The notes: generated from the letters alone by a model not told the origin. Numbered from the stretch's first letter, positions 9,312-17,762 are shown. The stretch: 64,000 nucleotides of DNA from Candidatus Thiodiazotropha sp. LNASS1 (GCF_964212655.1 NZ_OZ156465.1:62001-126000), one strand, 5' to 3'. Made by a program: numbers and translations.

Positions 9312-10111
9312 AGGTCTGGACCGTAGCCAATCAGAAGGGCGGGGTGGGAAAGACCACCACCACCGTCTCATTGGGTGGCATGTTGTCCCAATGGGGTCTG
9401 CGGACGCTGTTGCTGGATATCGACCCACACGGATCCCTGACCAGCTATTTTCGCTACGATCCGGATGGATTGGATGAGAGTGTCTACAGCCTGTTTAAAG
9501 CTGTGGCACAAAAAAGCCATGTGGATCCCCTCAGTCTGATCTATCCGACAGGTACGGAAGGGCTGGATCTGATGCCCGCGGAGATGGCGCTGGCCACCCT
9601 CGACCGTCAGGCGGGAAAACTGGATGGCATGGGTTTGGTGATCAAGCAGGCACTGACTCAACTGGAGGACCGATACGATCATGTAATTCTCGATTGTCCG
9701 CCGATACTCGGGGTCTTAATGATCAATGCCATGGCGGCCTGTGAGCAACTGATCATTCCAGTGCAGACCGAATTTCTCGCCCTCAAGGGTTTGGAAAGGA
9801 TGTTGCATACCCTGGAGATGGTTATGAAATCCAGGCATGTGCCTCTGCCATACCTTGTTGTACCCACCATGTTCGATCGGCGTACCCGGGCATCCATAGA
9901 CAGCCTCCGGGTGATGCGGGAGAGCTATCCGGGGCGTGTTTGGCACAGCCTGATTCCGGTGGATACGCTCTTCAGAGAAGCCAGCAAGGCCGGCATTCCA
10001 CCGGCGCTGTTCGCGCCGCAGAGCCGGGGGGTCGCAGCCTATGAAAGGTTGTTGCGCGACCTGCTCGATGAAGGTGAAGAGCCGGTAATTCAAGCAGGTG
10101 TCGCCACATGA
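9308..10111 (+). CDS. parC: ParA-like ATPase ParC for polar chemotaxis-array positioning
   Basis: ParA/MinD-family ATPase with deviant Walker A QKGGVGKTT (residues 9-17), a signature DIDPHGSLTSYF and the DCPP Walker B region. Its position between motD and a CheW-like protein, not beside parB or an origin, is that of ParC, which in Vibrio and Pseudomonas recruits chemotaxis arrays to the cell pole. It could be called a Soj-like partition protein by sequence alone; the context decides. Overlaps both neighbours by four bases. Confidence 0.85.
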   Translation: MKVWTVANQKGGVGKTTTTVSLGGMLSQWGLRTLLLDIDPHGSLTSYFRYDPDGLDESVYSLFKAVAQKSHVDPLSLIYPTGTEGLDLMPAEMALATLDRQAGKLDGMGLVIKQALTQLEDRYDHVILDCPPILGVLMINAMAACEQLIIPVQTEFLALKGLERMLHTLEMVMKSRHVPLPYLVVPTMFDRRTRASIDSLRVMRESYPGRVWHSLIPVDTLFREASKAGIPPALFAPQSRGVAAYERLLRDLLDEGEEPVIQAGVAT

Positions 10112-10797
10112 ATCGCCGGGTCAGGCAGTCTCAGCCGCCGCAGCCGGTCAGCAAGATTGCAGAGCCTGATACTGCACTGAAAAGCTATCTCGATACGCTG
10201 TTGTCAGAGATCGATGATTTGACGGTCACGCCTCCCCAGGTGGAGGTTAAAGAGCCGTTGCCCGATGCCGATATCAACTATGACAGGCATACTGAGTCTA
10301 CGCTGACAACAGTATCGGAGCCGACGTCCGGCGGGGCTGAAACTTCGCTTGAGCCCAATGAACCGGACTGGGTTGCAGATGCGTTTCAGGTATTGTTGTT
10401 CGAGGTGAATGGAATCAAATTGGGGATTCCGCTCTCATCACTAAGGGGGATACTCCCCTTTGCGGGAGAGGCAAGTCAATTGCCGGGACAGCCAGCCTGG
10501 TCGTTGGGCGTCATCGTCAACAGGGAAGAAAAGGTCGTAGTCGTTAACAGCGCCAGATTGTTGATGCCGGAAAGATTGGATGAGAGTAGCGCTATCAGAC
10601 CACAACACCTGTTGCTGATCGGTGATGGACGGAGAGCACTGGCGGTAGACACCATCTGCAATACGCTAATGGTGGAGAAAGAGGAAGTTCGGTGGCGTTC
10701 CGGCAGTGGGATAAGACCCTGGTACGCAGGTATTATCATACAGGAGTTGAGTGTGTTGCTGGATGTTGACGGGATCTTGAATATGCTCGCCGGCTGA
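10108..10797 (+). CDS. parP: CheW-domain array coupling protein ParP
   Basis: 229-residue protein with a Pro/Gln-rich, low-complexity N-terminal half (about 1-85) and a C-terminal CheW-like domain (about 90-225, FEVNGIKLGIPLSSLRGILPF onwards). In Vibrio, ParP binds ParC through its N-terminal part and CheA/receptor tips through the CheW-like (AIF) domain, linking arrays to the pole. The four-base overlap with parC and the immediately following cheW support this role. Function is by family and context; no residue-level test is possible here. Confidence 0.82.
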   Translation: MNRRVRQSQPPQPVSKIAEPDTALKSYLDTLLSEIDDLTVTPPQVEVKEPLPDADINYDRHTESTLTTVSEPTSGGAETSLEPNEPDWVADAFQVLLFEVNGIKLGIPLSSLRGILPFAGEASQLPGQPAWSLGVIVNREEKVVVVNSARLLMPERLDESSAIRPQHLLLIGDGRRALAVDTICNTLMVEKEEVRWRSGSGIRPWYAGIIIQELSVLLDVDGILNMLAG

Positions 10798-10832
10798 ATA
10801 GCCCTAGAGTGATATCGTTATGAGGTTTAAGC

Positions 10833-11315
10833 ATGACTATTGAAGACGATGAAGAGGCTGGCGGTGGTCCGCTGATTCAGTTTGTAACATTCATTTTGAT
10901 GGAAGAGGTCTACGGCATCAATGTAATGCAAGTGCAGGAAGTGCTTCGTATTACTGAGATCGCTCCCGTACCCGGCGCACCATCTTATGTTCTGGGTATC
11001 ATCAATCTGCGTGGTAATGTTGTGACCGTCATTGATACCCGCACCCGGTTTGGGCTACCCACCAAGGAAGTGGATGACGCCAGCCGCATCATTGTTATCG
11101 AGTCTGAAAAACAGGTTGTAGGTATTTTGGTTGACGCTGTAGCCGAAGTGGTCGAACTGCGTGAAACGGATATCGATCCGGCGCCGAATGTGGGTACCGA
11201 AGAGAGTTCACGCTATATTCAGGGTGTAGCGACACAAGAGGACAGACTGCTGATCCTGGTCGATCTCAATAAATTGCTGACAGATGAGGAGTGGCAGGAG
11301 ATCAGCATGTATTGA
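10833..11315 (+). CDS. cheW: Chemotaxis coupling protein CheW
   Basis: Adaptor joining CheA to chemoreceptors. The 160-residue protein is a single CheW/SH3-like domain: FILMEEVYGINVMQVQEVLR, PGAPSYVLGIINLRGNVVTVID and the C-terminal RLLILVDLNKLL strand. It starts 35 bases after parP at an ATG. It is the last canonical chemotaxis gene of the operon. Confidence 0.95.
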   Translation: MTIEDDEEAGGGPLIQFVTFILMEEVYGINVMQVQEVLRITEIAPVPGAPSYVLGIINLRGNVVTVIDTRTRFGLPTKEVDDASRIIVIESEKQVVGILVDAVAEVVELRETDIDPAPNVGTEESSRYIQGVATQEDRLLILVDLNKLLTDEEWQEISMY

Positions 11316-11520
11316 TTTCTGTCGCGCATCGGAGATTGAACAACCGGTATCCATACAGGGTCGAATTTCCTAATTACATATTGCATTTCCCTGCAATGAT
11401 GGGTTTTTATCAGTAACAGGCTAGCAGGACTTTGTCCCTGGAAGCGTTTTTCGGCTATTCTACCTATTGATCGACAGCGCAAGAGGCAAAAACGGTTAGA
11501 TTTCGAAAAGGAAGCCAAAC

Positions 11521-11694
11521 ATGCCTGAGATTGGAGACCAAAATCCTCTTATTCCCCTGACTCCGGTGAAGCCAGCCAAGCCGCCGTTGCGACGTGAACG
11601 CCCCAGGCCTGCAGATGAACGTAAACAGAGACAGCAGAGGAAACCGAAAAAAAATGAGGATGATGGAAAGCCGCACATCGATGAGTATGCCTGA
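11521..11694 (+). CDS. Small proline/arginine-rich protein between cheW and DUF2802 gene
   Basis: 57-residue protein, highly charged and proline-rich (PLTPVKPAKPPLRRERPRP), with a basic middle and a short acidic end HIDEYA. An AAGGA ribosome-binding site sits eight bases before the ATG. It has no signal peptide or membrane segment and is likely disordered. Small proteins of this style occur at the same place in flagellar/chemotaxis operons of other gammaproteobacteria, but I know of no function. The position and ribosome-binding site are seen; the rest is inference. Confidence 0.7.
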   Translation: MPEIGDQNPLIPLTPVKPAKPPLRRERPRPADERKQRQQRKPKKNEDDGKPHIDEYA

Positions 11695-11718
11695 CACTCC
11701 TCCTCTGCCCCGCTAAGG

Positions 11719-12135
11719 ATGACAGGTATGACGGGTAGTGATGCGACACTCTTTTGGTTTGGTCTTCTGCCAATAGTGCTGCTGTTGTTGGTGCTGGTGG
11801 TTGTCTTTTTGATATTTGAACGAAATCGACGCGAGTCCTACGAACAGCTTCGGCGGGAAATCGACACATTAAAGCAGACAGTCAGTGCGCTCTGTTCCAG
11901 TGCCGTCGGTGTCGATAAGCGCGTGAACCGCTTGGAGCGCCATGGCAGAGACCTGGAAGAGCGCCAGGAAAATATCGAACAGAGCAGTCACCAGGGCGAA
12001 CCCCCATACAGTGATGCCATCCGCATGGTGCATGCCGGAGCCGGCCCCGAACAGCTTGTCTCTGAACTGGGGATCAGCCGGGATGCCGCCGATCTGATTA
12101 TCATGATCCACGGCATAAAAAGTGAAGACGCCTGA
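11719..12135 (+). CDS. DUF2802-family membrane-anchored coiled-coil protein
   Basis: 138 residues: an N-terminal membrane helix (about 9-32, LLPIVLLLLVLVVVFLIF), a coiled coil (about 33-95, many Arg/Glu heptads) and a C-terminal small helical domain (YSDAIRMVHAGAGPEQLVSELGISRDAADLIIMIHG) that resembles a winged or helix-turn-helix segment. This is the arrangement of DUF2802 proteins that follow cheW in Pseudomonas-type operons. Role unknown. Overlaps mobB by 14 bases. Confidence 0.8.
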   Translation: MTGMTGSDATLFWFGLLPIVLLLLVLVVVFLIFERNRRESYEQLRREIDTLKQTVSALCSSAVGVDKRVNRLERHGRDLEERQENIEQSSHQGEPPYSDAIRMVHAGAGPEQLVSELGISRDAADLIIMIHGIKSEDA

Positions 12136-12682
12136 CCCGTGTCCGGTACCCCTGCTTGGTTTCGCTGCCTACAGCGGCACGGGTAAGACCACCCTGCTGA
12201 GACAACTGATACCCCTGTTGCGCGATGCCGGTTTGAGGCTGGGGGTGATAAAGCATGCCCATCATCAAGTCGAAGTCGACCAGCCGGGAAAGGATAGCTA
12301 TGAATTGCGCAAGGCGGGTGCCGGTCGGGTACTGCTCGCCACTTCCCGCCACTGGGCATTGATGGTGGATGAGCCGAAAGAGCGTGAGCCGGTACTGAAG
12401 GAGTTACTGACGCGACTCGATTGCAGTGAATTGGATCTGGTTTTGGTCGAGGGCTTCCGGCATCTGGCGTTTCCCAAGATAGAATTGCATCGCGGGACCC
12501 TGCGCAAACCCCTGCTGTTTCCGGCCGATACGTCAATTATTGCCATTGCCAGCGATAATGGGATCGGAGAGGCGACAGCACTGCCCCAACTCGATCTTAA
12601 CGATGTGCCGGCCATTGCCGATTTTATATGCGATTATTGTGCGCGTTTCAGTTCAGTCGAGAGTGATGTAAACGCCCTTTAG
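12122..12682 (+). CDS. mobB: Molybdopterin-guanine dinucleotide biosynthesis protein MobB
   Basis: GTP-binding accessory protein for molybdenum cofactor maturation. P-loop YSGTGKTTLL at about residues 17-26, followed by VIKHAHHQVEVDQPGKDSY and the LVLVEGFRH motif. 186 residues, slightly longer than usual. The start is a GTG at 12122 that lies inside the previous gene, so the gene is probably read through from the chemotaxis operon; the functional link is unclear and may just be transcriptional hitch-hiking. Ends four bases from a convergent gene, with no hairpin between them. Confidence 0.9.
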   Translation: MKTPDPCPVPLLGFAAYSGTGKTTLLRQLIPLLRDAGLRLGVIKHAHHQVEVDQPGKDSYELRKAGAGRVLLATSRHWALMVDEPKEREPVLKELLTRLDCSELDLVLVEGFRHLAFPKIELHRGTLRKPLLFPADTSIIAIASDNGIGEATALPQLDLNDVPAIADFICDYCARFSSVESDVNAL

Positions 12683-12686
12683 GTGA

Positions 12687-13514
12687 TTATTTTTCGGCGG
12701 TGATGTAGCAGATCCATCCGGCATCCGCCTCACCTTCGCGGACAGGTAGAAACACACCATCGGGTTCGCCATCTTCATCGAATCCCTGCCAGTAGAATGT
12801 AACTTTACTGAATCCCACTTCATCCAGCAGTTCATGGATCTCCGGCAAACTCCACAGACGCCAGTCGTAACTGAATGCGCGCTCCATGCGTGAGCCGTCC
12901 TCAAAATCAAAATGTATGTGACAGATCAGGTTGCCGGTGATGGGGTCATACTTCTCCTGTTCCCAGATGTAGGTGAACAGGCTGTCGTCATCCTCGATCT
13001 CCCGCTCCTCCTCGATCTCTTTGTAAGAGTCATAACCCCCATAGGCATCCATAAACAGGATACCGTCTTCGGCCAGTTGACCATGGACTCGCTGAAAATA
13101 GTTTTTCAGCGCTGTCCGCTCTTTAAACAGCCAATAGCTGAAATTCATGGCGGATATGATCTGCATCGGCTCGGTTTCTGCCGAGAGGACATTATCCTCG
13201 ATTAATCTGATTCGTTTCTGCTGTGACGATTTCAGTCTCTGCAGTTGATTATCCCGACCCCAATCGAGCACCTCTTTATCCAGATCGATCCCGATAGCAT
13301 GATTGGATTTGCGTCGCCGCACCCATTCGCAACAGACATTCGCGGTACCGCAGAAATCCTCCCGCAGACGTTTCGCCCTGCGACCGTGTATTTTCTTGTA
13401 GGTGTCATCCACGAAATCGATTTCGGCCTCCGCGCATTGCACAGAGAGTTCATAGAGGTGGTGACGATCGGCCGTTTTTGCCATCGAGGGTGATTTTTTC
13501 TTTCTTTTCGCCAT
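12687..13514 (-). CDS. Class I SAM-dependent methyltransferase
   Basis: 275-residue protein with a lysine-rich N-terminus (MAKRKKKSP) and a Rossmann-type methyltransferase domain: motif I DFCGTANVCCEW and the acidic strand AIGIDLDKEVLDW, followed by the FSYWLF/FMDAYGG region. Substrate cannot be told; the fold group includes small-molecule and protein methylases. It stands alone, convergent with mobB, and has its own upstream region of about 280 bases shared with the divergent ybaK-type gene. Confidence 0.8.
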   Translation of the reverse strand: MAKRKKKSPSMAKTADRHHLYELSVQCAEAEIDFVDDTYKKIHGRRAKRLREDFCGTANVCCEWVRRRKSNHAIGIDLDKEVLDWGRDNQLQRLKSSQQKRIRLIEDNVLSAETEPMQIISAMNFSYWLFKERTALKNYFQRVHGQLAEDGILFMDAYGGYDSYKEIEEEREIEDDDSLFTYIWEQEKYDPITGNLICHIHFDFEDGSRMERAFSYDWRLWSLPEIHELLDEVGFSKVTFYWQGFDEDGEPDGVFLPVREGEADAGWICYITAEK

Positions 13515-13793
13515 GTTGATTCGTTACTTGGTCAGGTGATGCCGGTGTTAAAAAAACAGATCTGCAGAAACGTCATTGCTGTTGACCGGCGAACTATACT
13601 CCTAAATAGAGCCCTAAAAAACAGACGCAACCCGGATTGACAGAAGACCTCCGGCCGTGCGCTTTTCACGCATTTTGTGATCCCGTCTTCGTATAGAATG
13701 AAAGATATTATAAGTATTTGTTAAATAATATGAATCAGATGCACAAGCTTTTCCAAGGCTGAGCATCAGGGAGAGGTAAAAAGAGGTGAGGAA

Positions 13794-14264
13794 ATGGCAA
13801 TAGCAATTACACTCAGAGAGTATCTGCAAAATCACGGTGTCAGTTTCGACGTCATCGATCATCGGCGGACCGACTCCACCCTGCATACCGCTGAAGCGGC
13901 CCATATACCCGGCGACAGAATGGCCAAATCGGTCTTGCTCGGAGATGACGAGAGCTACCTGCTTGCGGTTATTCCCGCGACACATCGGCTGGAGCTGGAA
14001 CAGTTGAAACAGCTGACCGGCCGTAAACTCAGCCTGATTTCCGAGGATGAACTGCAGCAGGCCTTCGCGGATTGCGAAACCGGCGCGGTACCGCCAACAG
14101 GCATGCCCTATGGCATCGAGACCCTGGTTGATGCCAGCTTGCTGAGGCAGCCCGATCTCTACTTCGAGTCCGGCGACCACGGCAAACTGATCCACATCAG
14201 TGTCGACACATTCAGAGAAATAGAGTCCGACGCCATCGTCGCCGAATTCAGCAGACACCTTTAG
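13794..14264 (+). CDS. YbaK/EbsC-family aminoacyl-tRNA deacylase
   Basis: 156-residue single-domain protein of the YbaK/ProX superfamily, which hydrolyses mischarged aminoacyl-tRNAs in trans. Seen: the conserved Lys in HIPGDRMAKSVLL, the central LKQLTGRKLSLISEDE segment and the GAVPPTGMPYG loop. A GAGG lies a few bases before the ATG. It cannot be assigned from sequence to one of the tRNA-specific subfamilies. Confidence 0.85.
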   Translation: MAIAITLREYLQNHGVSFDVIDHRRTDSTLHTAEAAHIPGDRMAKSVLLGDDESYLLAVIPATHRLELEQLKQLTGRKLSLISEDELQQAFADCETGAVPPTGMPYGIETLVDASLLRQPDLYFESGDHGKLIHISVDTFREIESDAIVAEFSRHL

Positions 14265-14314
14265 CCATTTGATTCCGGAGAGGAACTGGTTTAATCTTGC
14301 GCCTCCAAAAATCC

Positions 14315-14405
14315 GGAGAGATGTCCGAGTGGCTGAAGGAGCACGCCTGGAAAGTGTGTATACGTTAATAGCGTATCGAGGGTTCGAATCCCTCTCTCTC
14401 CGCCA
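14315..14405 (+). tRNA. tRNA-Ser (anticodon GGA)
   Basis: Class II tRNA with long variable arm. Acceptor GGAGAGA pairs with TCTCTCC; anticodon loop CTGGAAA gives GGA; the variable arm is a stem of TATACG/CGTATC-type pairs; T-loop GGTTCGAATCC is intact; CCA is encoded. It closely resembles the E. coli serW/serX gene. Its 3' end is part of the following palindrome. Confidence 0.95.
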
Positions 14406-14446
14406 AATAAAAGGGGGCCCAACAGGGCCCCCTTTTATTTGGCGGA
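14399..14446 (+). terminator. 22-bp perfect palindrome spanning tRNA-Ser 3' end, loop AACA
   Basis: The arms run 14399-14420 and 14425-14446 with a four-base AACA loop. The distal side holds a GGGCCCCCTTTTATTT terminator-like segment. Unusually, the 5' arm starts in the acceptor stem of tRNA-Ser, so the hairpin and the mature acceptor stem compete for the same bases. The 3' arm is also the start of the 165-bp repeat unit. Confidence 0.85.
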
Positions 14447-14831
14447 TAGCGAGGATTTGATTCAAACCCTTCGTTCGACCAGGCGCACAGCGCCGCAGGA
14501 CGCCGCAGCGTAGCGAAGGCGCCCCGAAGGGGTGAGCCGCAGGCGAATCAATCCCTCCCACCAGCCGGCACCCATGCAAAGGAGTCCCTCGGCCCCCTTT
14601 TATTTGGCGGATAGGGAGGCTTTGATTAGAACCCTTCGTTCGACCAGGCGCACAGCGCCGCAGGACGCCGCAGCGTAGCGAAGGCGCCCCGAAGGGGTGA
14701 GCCGCAGGCGAATCAATCCCTCCCACCAGCCGGCACCCATGCAAAGGAGTCCCTCGGCCCCCTTTTATTTGGCGGATAGGGAGGCTTTGATTCAAACCCT
14801 TCGTTCGACCAGGCACGCAGCGCCGCAGGAT
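14426..14831. repeat. 165-bp tandem repeat array after tRNA-Ser (two full units and a partial)
   Basis: The phrase GGCCCCCTTTTATTTGGCGG recurs at 14426, 14591 and 14756, a constant 165-base period. Units are near-identical and the third is cut after about 75 bases. Each contains an inverted copy of the tRNA-Ser tail plus terminator at its start, then a GC-rich core (TTCGACCAGGCGCACAGCGC..., CCCCGAAGGGGTGAG, CAATCCCTCCC). The core resembles the one in the 174-bp repeats at 39.4-39.8 kb. Open reading frames across this array are artefacts of the repeat. Confidence 0.9.
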
Positions 14832-14896
14832 TTCCCATTCTCCATATGCCATTGACAAAAGAACAAGAAATCTTCAGAATTCGCGTTCCACAAAAA

Positions 14897-14973
14897 GCGC
14901 CCGTAGCTCAGCTGGATAGAGTACCTGGCTACGAACTAGGGGGTCGGAGGTTCGAATCCTTCCGGGCGCGCCA
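14897..14973 (+). tRNA. tRNA-Arg (anticodon ACG), integration site of the mobile element
   Basis: 77-base tRNA: acceptor GCGCCCG pairs with CGGGCGC, D-arm GCTCAGCTGGATAGAGTAC, anticodon loop CTACGAA (ACG), T-arm GGAGGTTCGAATCCTTCC (one weak pair), discriminator G and encoded CCA. The last bases GCGCCA(T) are the left copy of the element's attachment core. The gene is intact in the integrated state. The recombinase reads antisense into it. Confidence 0.95.
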
Positions 14974-16483
14974 TTTTGCTTTCACCCCCTGAAAAACCTG
15001 CTAACGCCTTGAAAGGTAAGGTCGTTTTTGGGGTTCGAAAACCCTCTCCCCGCACATACGCCAATCTGTCCGCAAAAGTGAGTTTTAGCACGGCATGGCG
15101 GTCTTCCATGCACCCGGAGGCCCATAGTTCATGCGGGTTTGCGAGAAAGTCCATCGCGGTTCGAAAACTTTCATCGAAGTCTCTGATTGGACGGCCACAT
15201 TGAGCGATTTTTTCCTGCATAACCTGCTGTTCCAGTTGAAGCTGGCCGATGCGTTTTTCATAGGCACTCACTACGGCATTCGATTCCGCATCGACAATGC
15301 GATCAAGCAACTGCTCAATCTTGCGTTCGGTTTTTGCAATCTCCAGTGCAAGAGATTTGCTATGCGTCTTTTGGAACTCCAGGCGGTAATTCCAAAGGTC
15401 TTTAAACATGGCTAAGGCCGCATTGAACAACTCTTGAGACGGTTTGAGTGACAGTAGGAACTGCTCAAACTCGCCCTCAATCACATCACGTCGAATTGAT
15501 TTACGGTAGCTGGAACAGCCCTTCTGAAAACACATGTAATAGGGGTGATGCGCTGTGCGCCCCTTTGACCAGCACGCTGTAAGCGTGTGGCCGCACTCGC
15601 CACAGGTGACGAACCCGCGCAGGGGAAAGTCCATCGATATATCCTTTCTGGCGGGGGCTTTCGCGGTGGATTTCAGGCGATCCTGGATGGTTTTGAATGT
15701 TTCAAGACTGATCAGCTCTTCATGCCGTCCTGGCCTCAAGCTTACTTGCCAATCTTCTGAATCGACATAACCCGCGTACAACACTTTTGTCAGCAGATCA
15801 GTTACCCGTTGGTTTCGTACCTCACCATTCTTATCCTTAGGGAATTCAGGGAATGACTCCAGGAAACGTTTTACCTCAACCTGCAATTGGAAGCGTCCGG
15901 TGGCATAGCCTTCCAAGGCCTCCTGGACGATGCCGGCAAAGGGTTCGTCTCTGACAAGGACTTTGCCCTGGCCGGAGGTTTTCTGATAGCGATAGCCAAC
16001 GGGAGCTTGGAACACCCAGTAGCCGTTCTTGAGCCGTGACTTCATCCGGTTGAGGGTTTGTTCGGAGTTCTTCTGGCGCTGGTGCTGCGAAACACTGGCC
16101 AGCAGGTTTTCAACCAGGACAGAATCCGAGTCATCGCCAAACTCAATGGAAGGGCTTTCCAGGGTAGCCCCGGCCTTGGCGATAGCGCCTCTGAGCTGAA
16201 GGTGAGCATCAAGCCCTCTCGCTAGCCGCGAAATATCGTCGATAATGGCGACACGCGGATTTTTGCGGTGTTTGCTCAAATGCTTGAGCATGGCCTGCAT
16301 CCCCGGGCGCTTGGTCAGGCTACCGGAAACGTCATCGGTAAAGACCGCTTCGACCTCATATCCCTTATATTTGGCGTACTCACGACAGCGCGTTTCCTGG
16401 GAGCCGAGCCCGTCACCCCGTGTCGTTTGGGTTTTATTGGATACACGGCAGTAAATGACCGCCTTTGTGTCTTTAGTCGTCAT
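14936..16483 (-). CDS. Large serine recombinase (integrase) whose C-terminus is tRNA-encoded
   Basis: 515-residue site-specific recombinase for integration and excision. N-terminal resolvase domain with catalytic S15 (YCRVS), a Recombinase domain, a zinc ribbon (CGECGH ... CFQKGC) and a long coiled coil (about 370-430). The last 12 residues MARPEGFEPPTP and the stop are antisense to tRNA-Arg; the frame enters the tRNA through the attachment core. In the excised circle the same frame would continue into 39434-39330, giving about 537 residues. The start overlaps the preceding small gene by 11 bases. Family is certain; the alternate C-terminus is inference from frame arithmetic. Confidence 0.93.
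   Translation of the reverse strand: MTTKDTKAVIYCRVSNKTQTTRGDGLGSQETRCREYAKYKGYEVEAVFTDDVSGSLTKRPGMQAMLKHLSKHRKNPRVAIIDDISRLARGLDAHLQLRGAIAKAGATLESPSIEFGDDSDSVLVENLLASVSQHQRQKNSEQTLNRMKSRLKNGYWVFQAPVGYRYQKTSGQGKVLVRDEPFAGIVQEALEGYATGRFQLQVEVKRFLESFPEFPKDKNGEVRNQRVTDLLTKVLYAGYVDSEDWQVSLRPGRHEELISLETFKTIQDRLKSTAKAPARKDISMDFPLRGFVTCGECGHTLTACWSKGRTAHHPYYMCFQKGCSSYRKSIRRDVIEGEFEQFLLSLKPSQELFNAALAMFKDLWNYRLEFQKTHSKSLALEIAKTERKIEQLLDRIVDAESNAVVSAYEKRIGQLQLEQQVMQEKIAQCGRPIRDFDESFRTAMDFLANPHELWASGCMEDRHAVLKLTFADRLAYVRGEGFRTPKTTLPFKALAGFSGGESKMARPEGFEPPTP
14968..14974. other. Left attachment core (attL), GCGCCAT
   Basis: The 7-bp core lies at the very 3' end of tRNA-Arg. Identity with the right end is limited to these seven bases, consistent with the short crossover of large serine recombinases. 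Confidence 0.8.
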
Positions 16484-16778
16484 GTGTAATTCCTTTCGGG
16501 TTCACCTGCTCCTCCTGAGCCGGAACCTGGGGCGATTCCTGCTGCTGATCCAAAGACGAGAGAAGCTGTATCGAATCTACCCCAAAACCCATATCGACAA
16601 AAGCCGCCATGATCGACCACAGGGTTTTTAACAGTTCAGCCTGTTCTTCCTCGCTCAAGTCAAAATTCTTGACGTGCTCCCGGTATTTCTCCAGATCGCA
16701 CTGAGGAGGTGCCATCACTGGCTGACCTTGGGCAGAAAGCCATTGTTCATTTAAGTCAAATTTCTCTTTATCGGTCAA
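16473..16778 (-). CDS. Small acidic protein upstream of the recombinase
   Basis: 101 residues, acidic, with a helical middle (LSEEEQAELLKTLWSIMAAFVDMGFGVDSIQLLSSL) and a Gln/Pro-rich tail. Overlaps the recombinase start by 11 bases, so the two are translated together. A role as excision or directionality partner, or as regulator, is possible from position only; no domain is recognised. Start ATG at 16778 follows an AGGAGAAA stretch. Confidence 0.7.
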   Translation of the reverse strand: MTDKEKFDLNEQWLSAQGQPVMAPPQCDLEKYREHVKNFDLSEEEQAELLKTLWSIMAAFVDMGFGVDSIQLLSSLDQQQESPQVPAQEEQVNPKGITHDD

Positions 16779-16923
16779 TGGTTTTCTCCTTTCACGGCAG
16801 ACATATCACCAGGTTTGAACAGGCATGGCGAGCATGATGATGGGGGCGACGCAAAAGAAATTTACAGCACTTGGTGCAACCTCTTTTGTCTACGGAAGAC
16901 TGAATCGCAATCATGGAAACTGC

Positions 16924-16938
16924 GATACGCAGCGTATC
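16924..16938. promoter_or_regulatory. Palindrome upstream of the recombinase operon
   Basis: GATACGC-A-GCGTATC, a perfect 7+1+7 dyad in the 220-base gap upstream of the small protein and recombinase. Candidate operator, or part of an origin of transfer. The rest of the gap (16779-17001) shows no gene. Confidence 0.45.
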
Positions 16939-17001
16939 TATATTCATCTTACTGTCTCAGCCGTTAATAAATTCTTAATTTGTTTCGTATAAGCCATGGG
17001 A

Positions 17002-17391
17002 TCATCGCTCTCTAGTCGGCGCTGACCGCCGGTTTCGCTGCTGTACAACTTGGCGTTGCGCCTTGAAGGATTTGAGCTGCGCGGCCCGTTGTTCACGAAA
17101 CCAGGCCTGATTGAAGGCGCTTCTGACGGGTCCTTCCTCATACTTTGGGCGCAGTTCCGGGAAGGGGCGATGAAGCTTGACCATCAGCGAGCCCCGTCCG
17201 CTCTCTTCCCGGCGCTGGGTTTCAGTTTTACCCCGGTCCTTCAATTGCCTGCTGATATAAGGGCAGCGGGCATGATCGAACGGTGTGTGCACAGGCCGGG
17301 TGTCACGCAGGCTGTCCGGCGTGCCCCGGCTCAAAGCCGGGTCACGTCCCGCATAGCTCATACGGCTTGCCTGTTTACCGCGCCCGGTCAT
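17002..17391 (-). CDS. Basic protein of unknown function in transfer region
   Basis: 129 residues, very rich in Arg and Gln (tail about RAAQLKSFKAQRQVVQQRNRRSAP). No known domain; the charge suggests nucleic-acid binding. The ATG at 17391 lies within the upstream gene, overlapping its end by 17 bases, which fits translational coupling. Longer starts exist but would run deeper into that gene. Confidence 0.55.
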   Translation of the reverse strand: MTGRGKQASRMSYAGRDPALSRGTPDSLRDTRPVHTPFDHARCPYISRQLKDRGKTETQRREESGRGSLMVKLHRPFPELRPKYEEGPVRSAFNQAWFREQRAAQLKSFKAQRQVVQQRNRRSAPTRER

Positions 17392-17665
17392 GATCGTGGC
17401 TCCTGTCCTGATGGCGCTCCGGTTCCTCAGTGCTTTCCTTGCGTTCATCCTCATAGCTCTGCATGCGCTCTTCGCGCATTTCCCGCAGAGTCAGACGGCC
17501 ATTGACCGGCAGGCTGGCAAGATCGATTTCCAATCCCTTGCCGTCACGATGCTCCCAGGCCGCGCCGATACGGTTCCAGTAACCCTTGCCGTCTCTGGAT
17601 TGCTGCACGGTGTAAGCAACGAAATCCGGTTTTTTGCTGTAGGTGTTGTTGTCCTGGTCTTTCAT
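17375..17665 (-). CDS. Conserved small protein common on conjugative elements
   Basis: 96 residues: KKPDFVAYTVQQSRDGKGYW then NRIGAAWEHRDGKGLEIDLASLPVNGRLTLRE, and a charged tail. The core looks like a small beta-rich domain frequently carried beside transfer genes of proteobacterial plasmids and islands (from general familiarity; not checked). Start at 17665 preferred because an AGGAAACAG site lies just ahead; an in-frame ATG five codons upstream is possible. Confidence 0.7.
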   Translation of the reverse strand: MKDQDNNTYSKKPDFVAYTVQQSRDGKGYWNRIGAAWEHRDGKGLEIDLASLPVNGRLTLREMREERMQSYEDERKESTEEPERHQDRSHDHDRAR

Positions 17666-17762
17666 GGTCTGTTTCCTCATGAATAGGGCCTTCGCGTATG
17701 ATCATTACGGACGCGAGCGCCGGAAGGCCTTGCCGCTGCATCCCCTGGAATTTCTCCATCGC

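Noticed and set aside
14426..14831. CRISPR-like array
   Set aside because: Units are 165 bases, near-identical throughout, with no short repeat/variable spacer alternation and no cas genes.
13614..14858. Long minus-strand frame of 414 codons across the tRNA-Ser and repeat array
   Set aside because: It runs antisense through a tRNA, the ybaK-type gene and the 165-bp repeats; its apparent internal protein repeats are just the DNA repeat.
17544..17759. 71-codon minus-strand frame in the transfer region
   Set aside because: Overlaps the better supported gene at 17375-17665 over most of its length in another frame.
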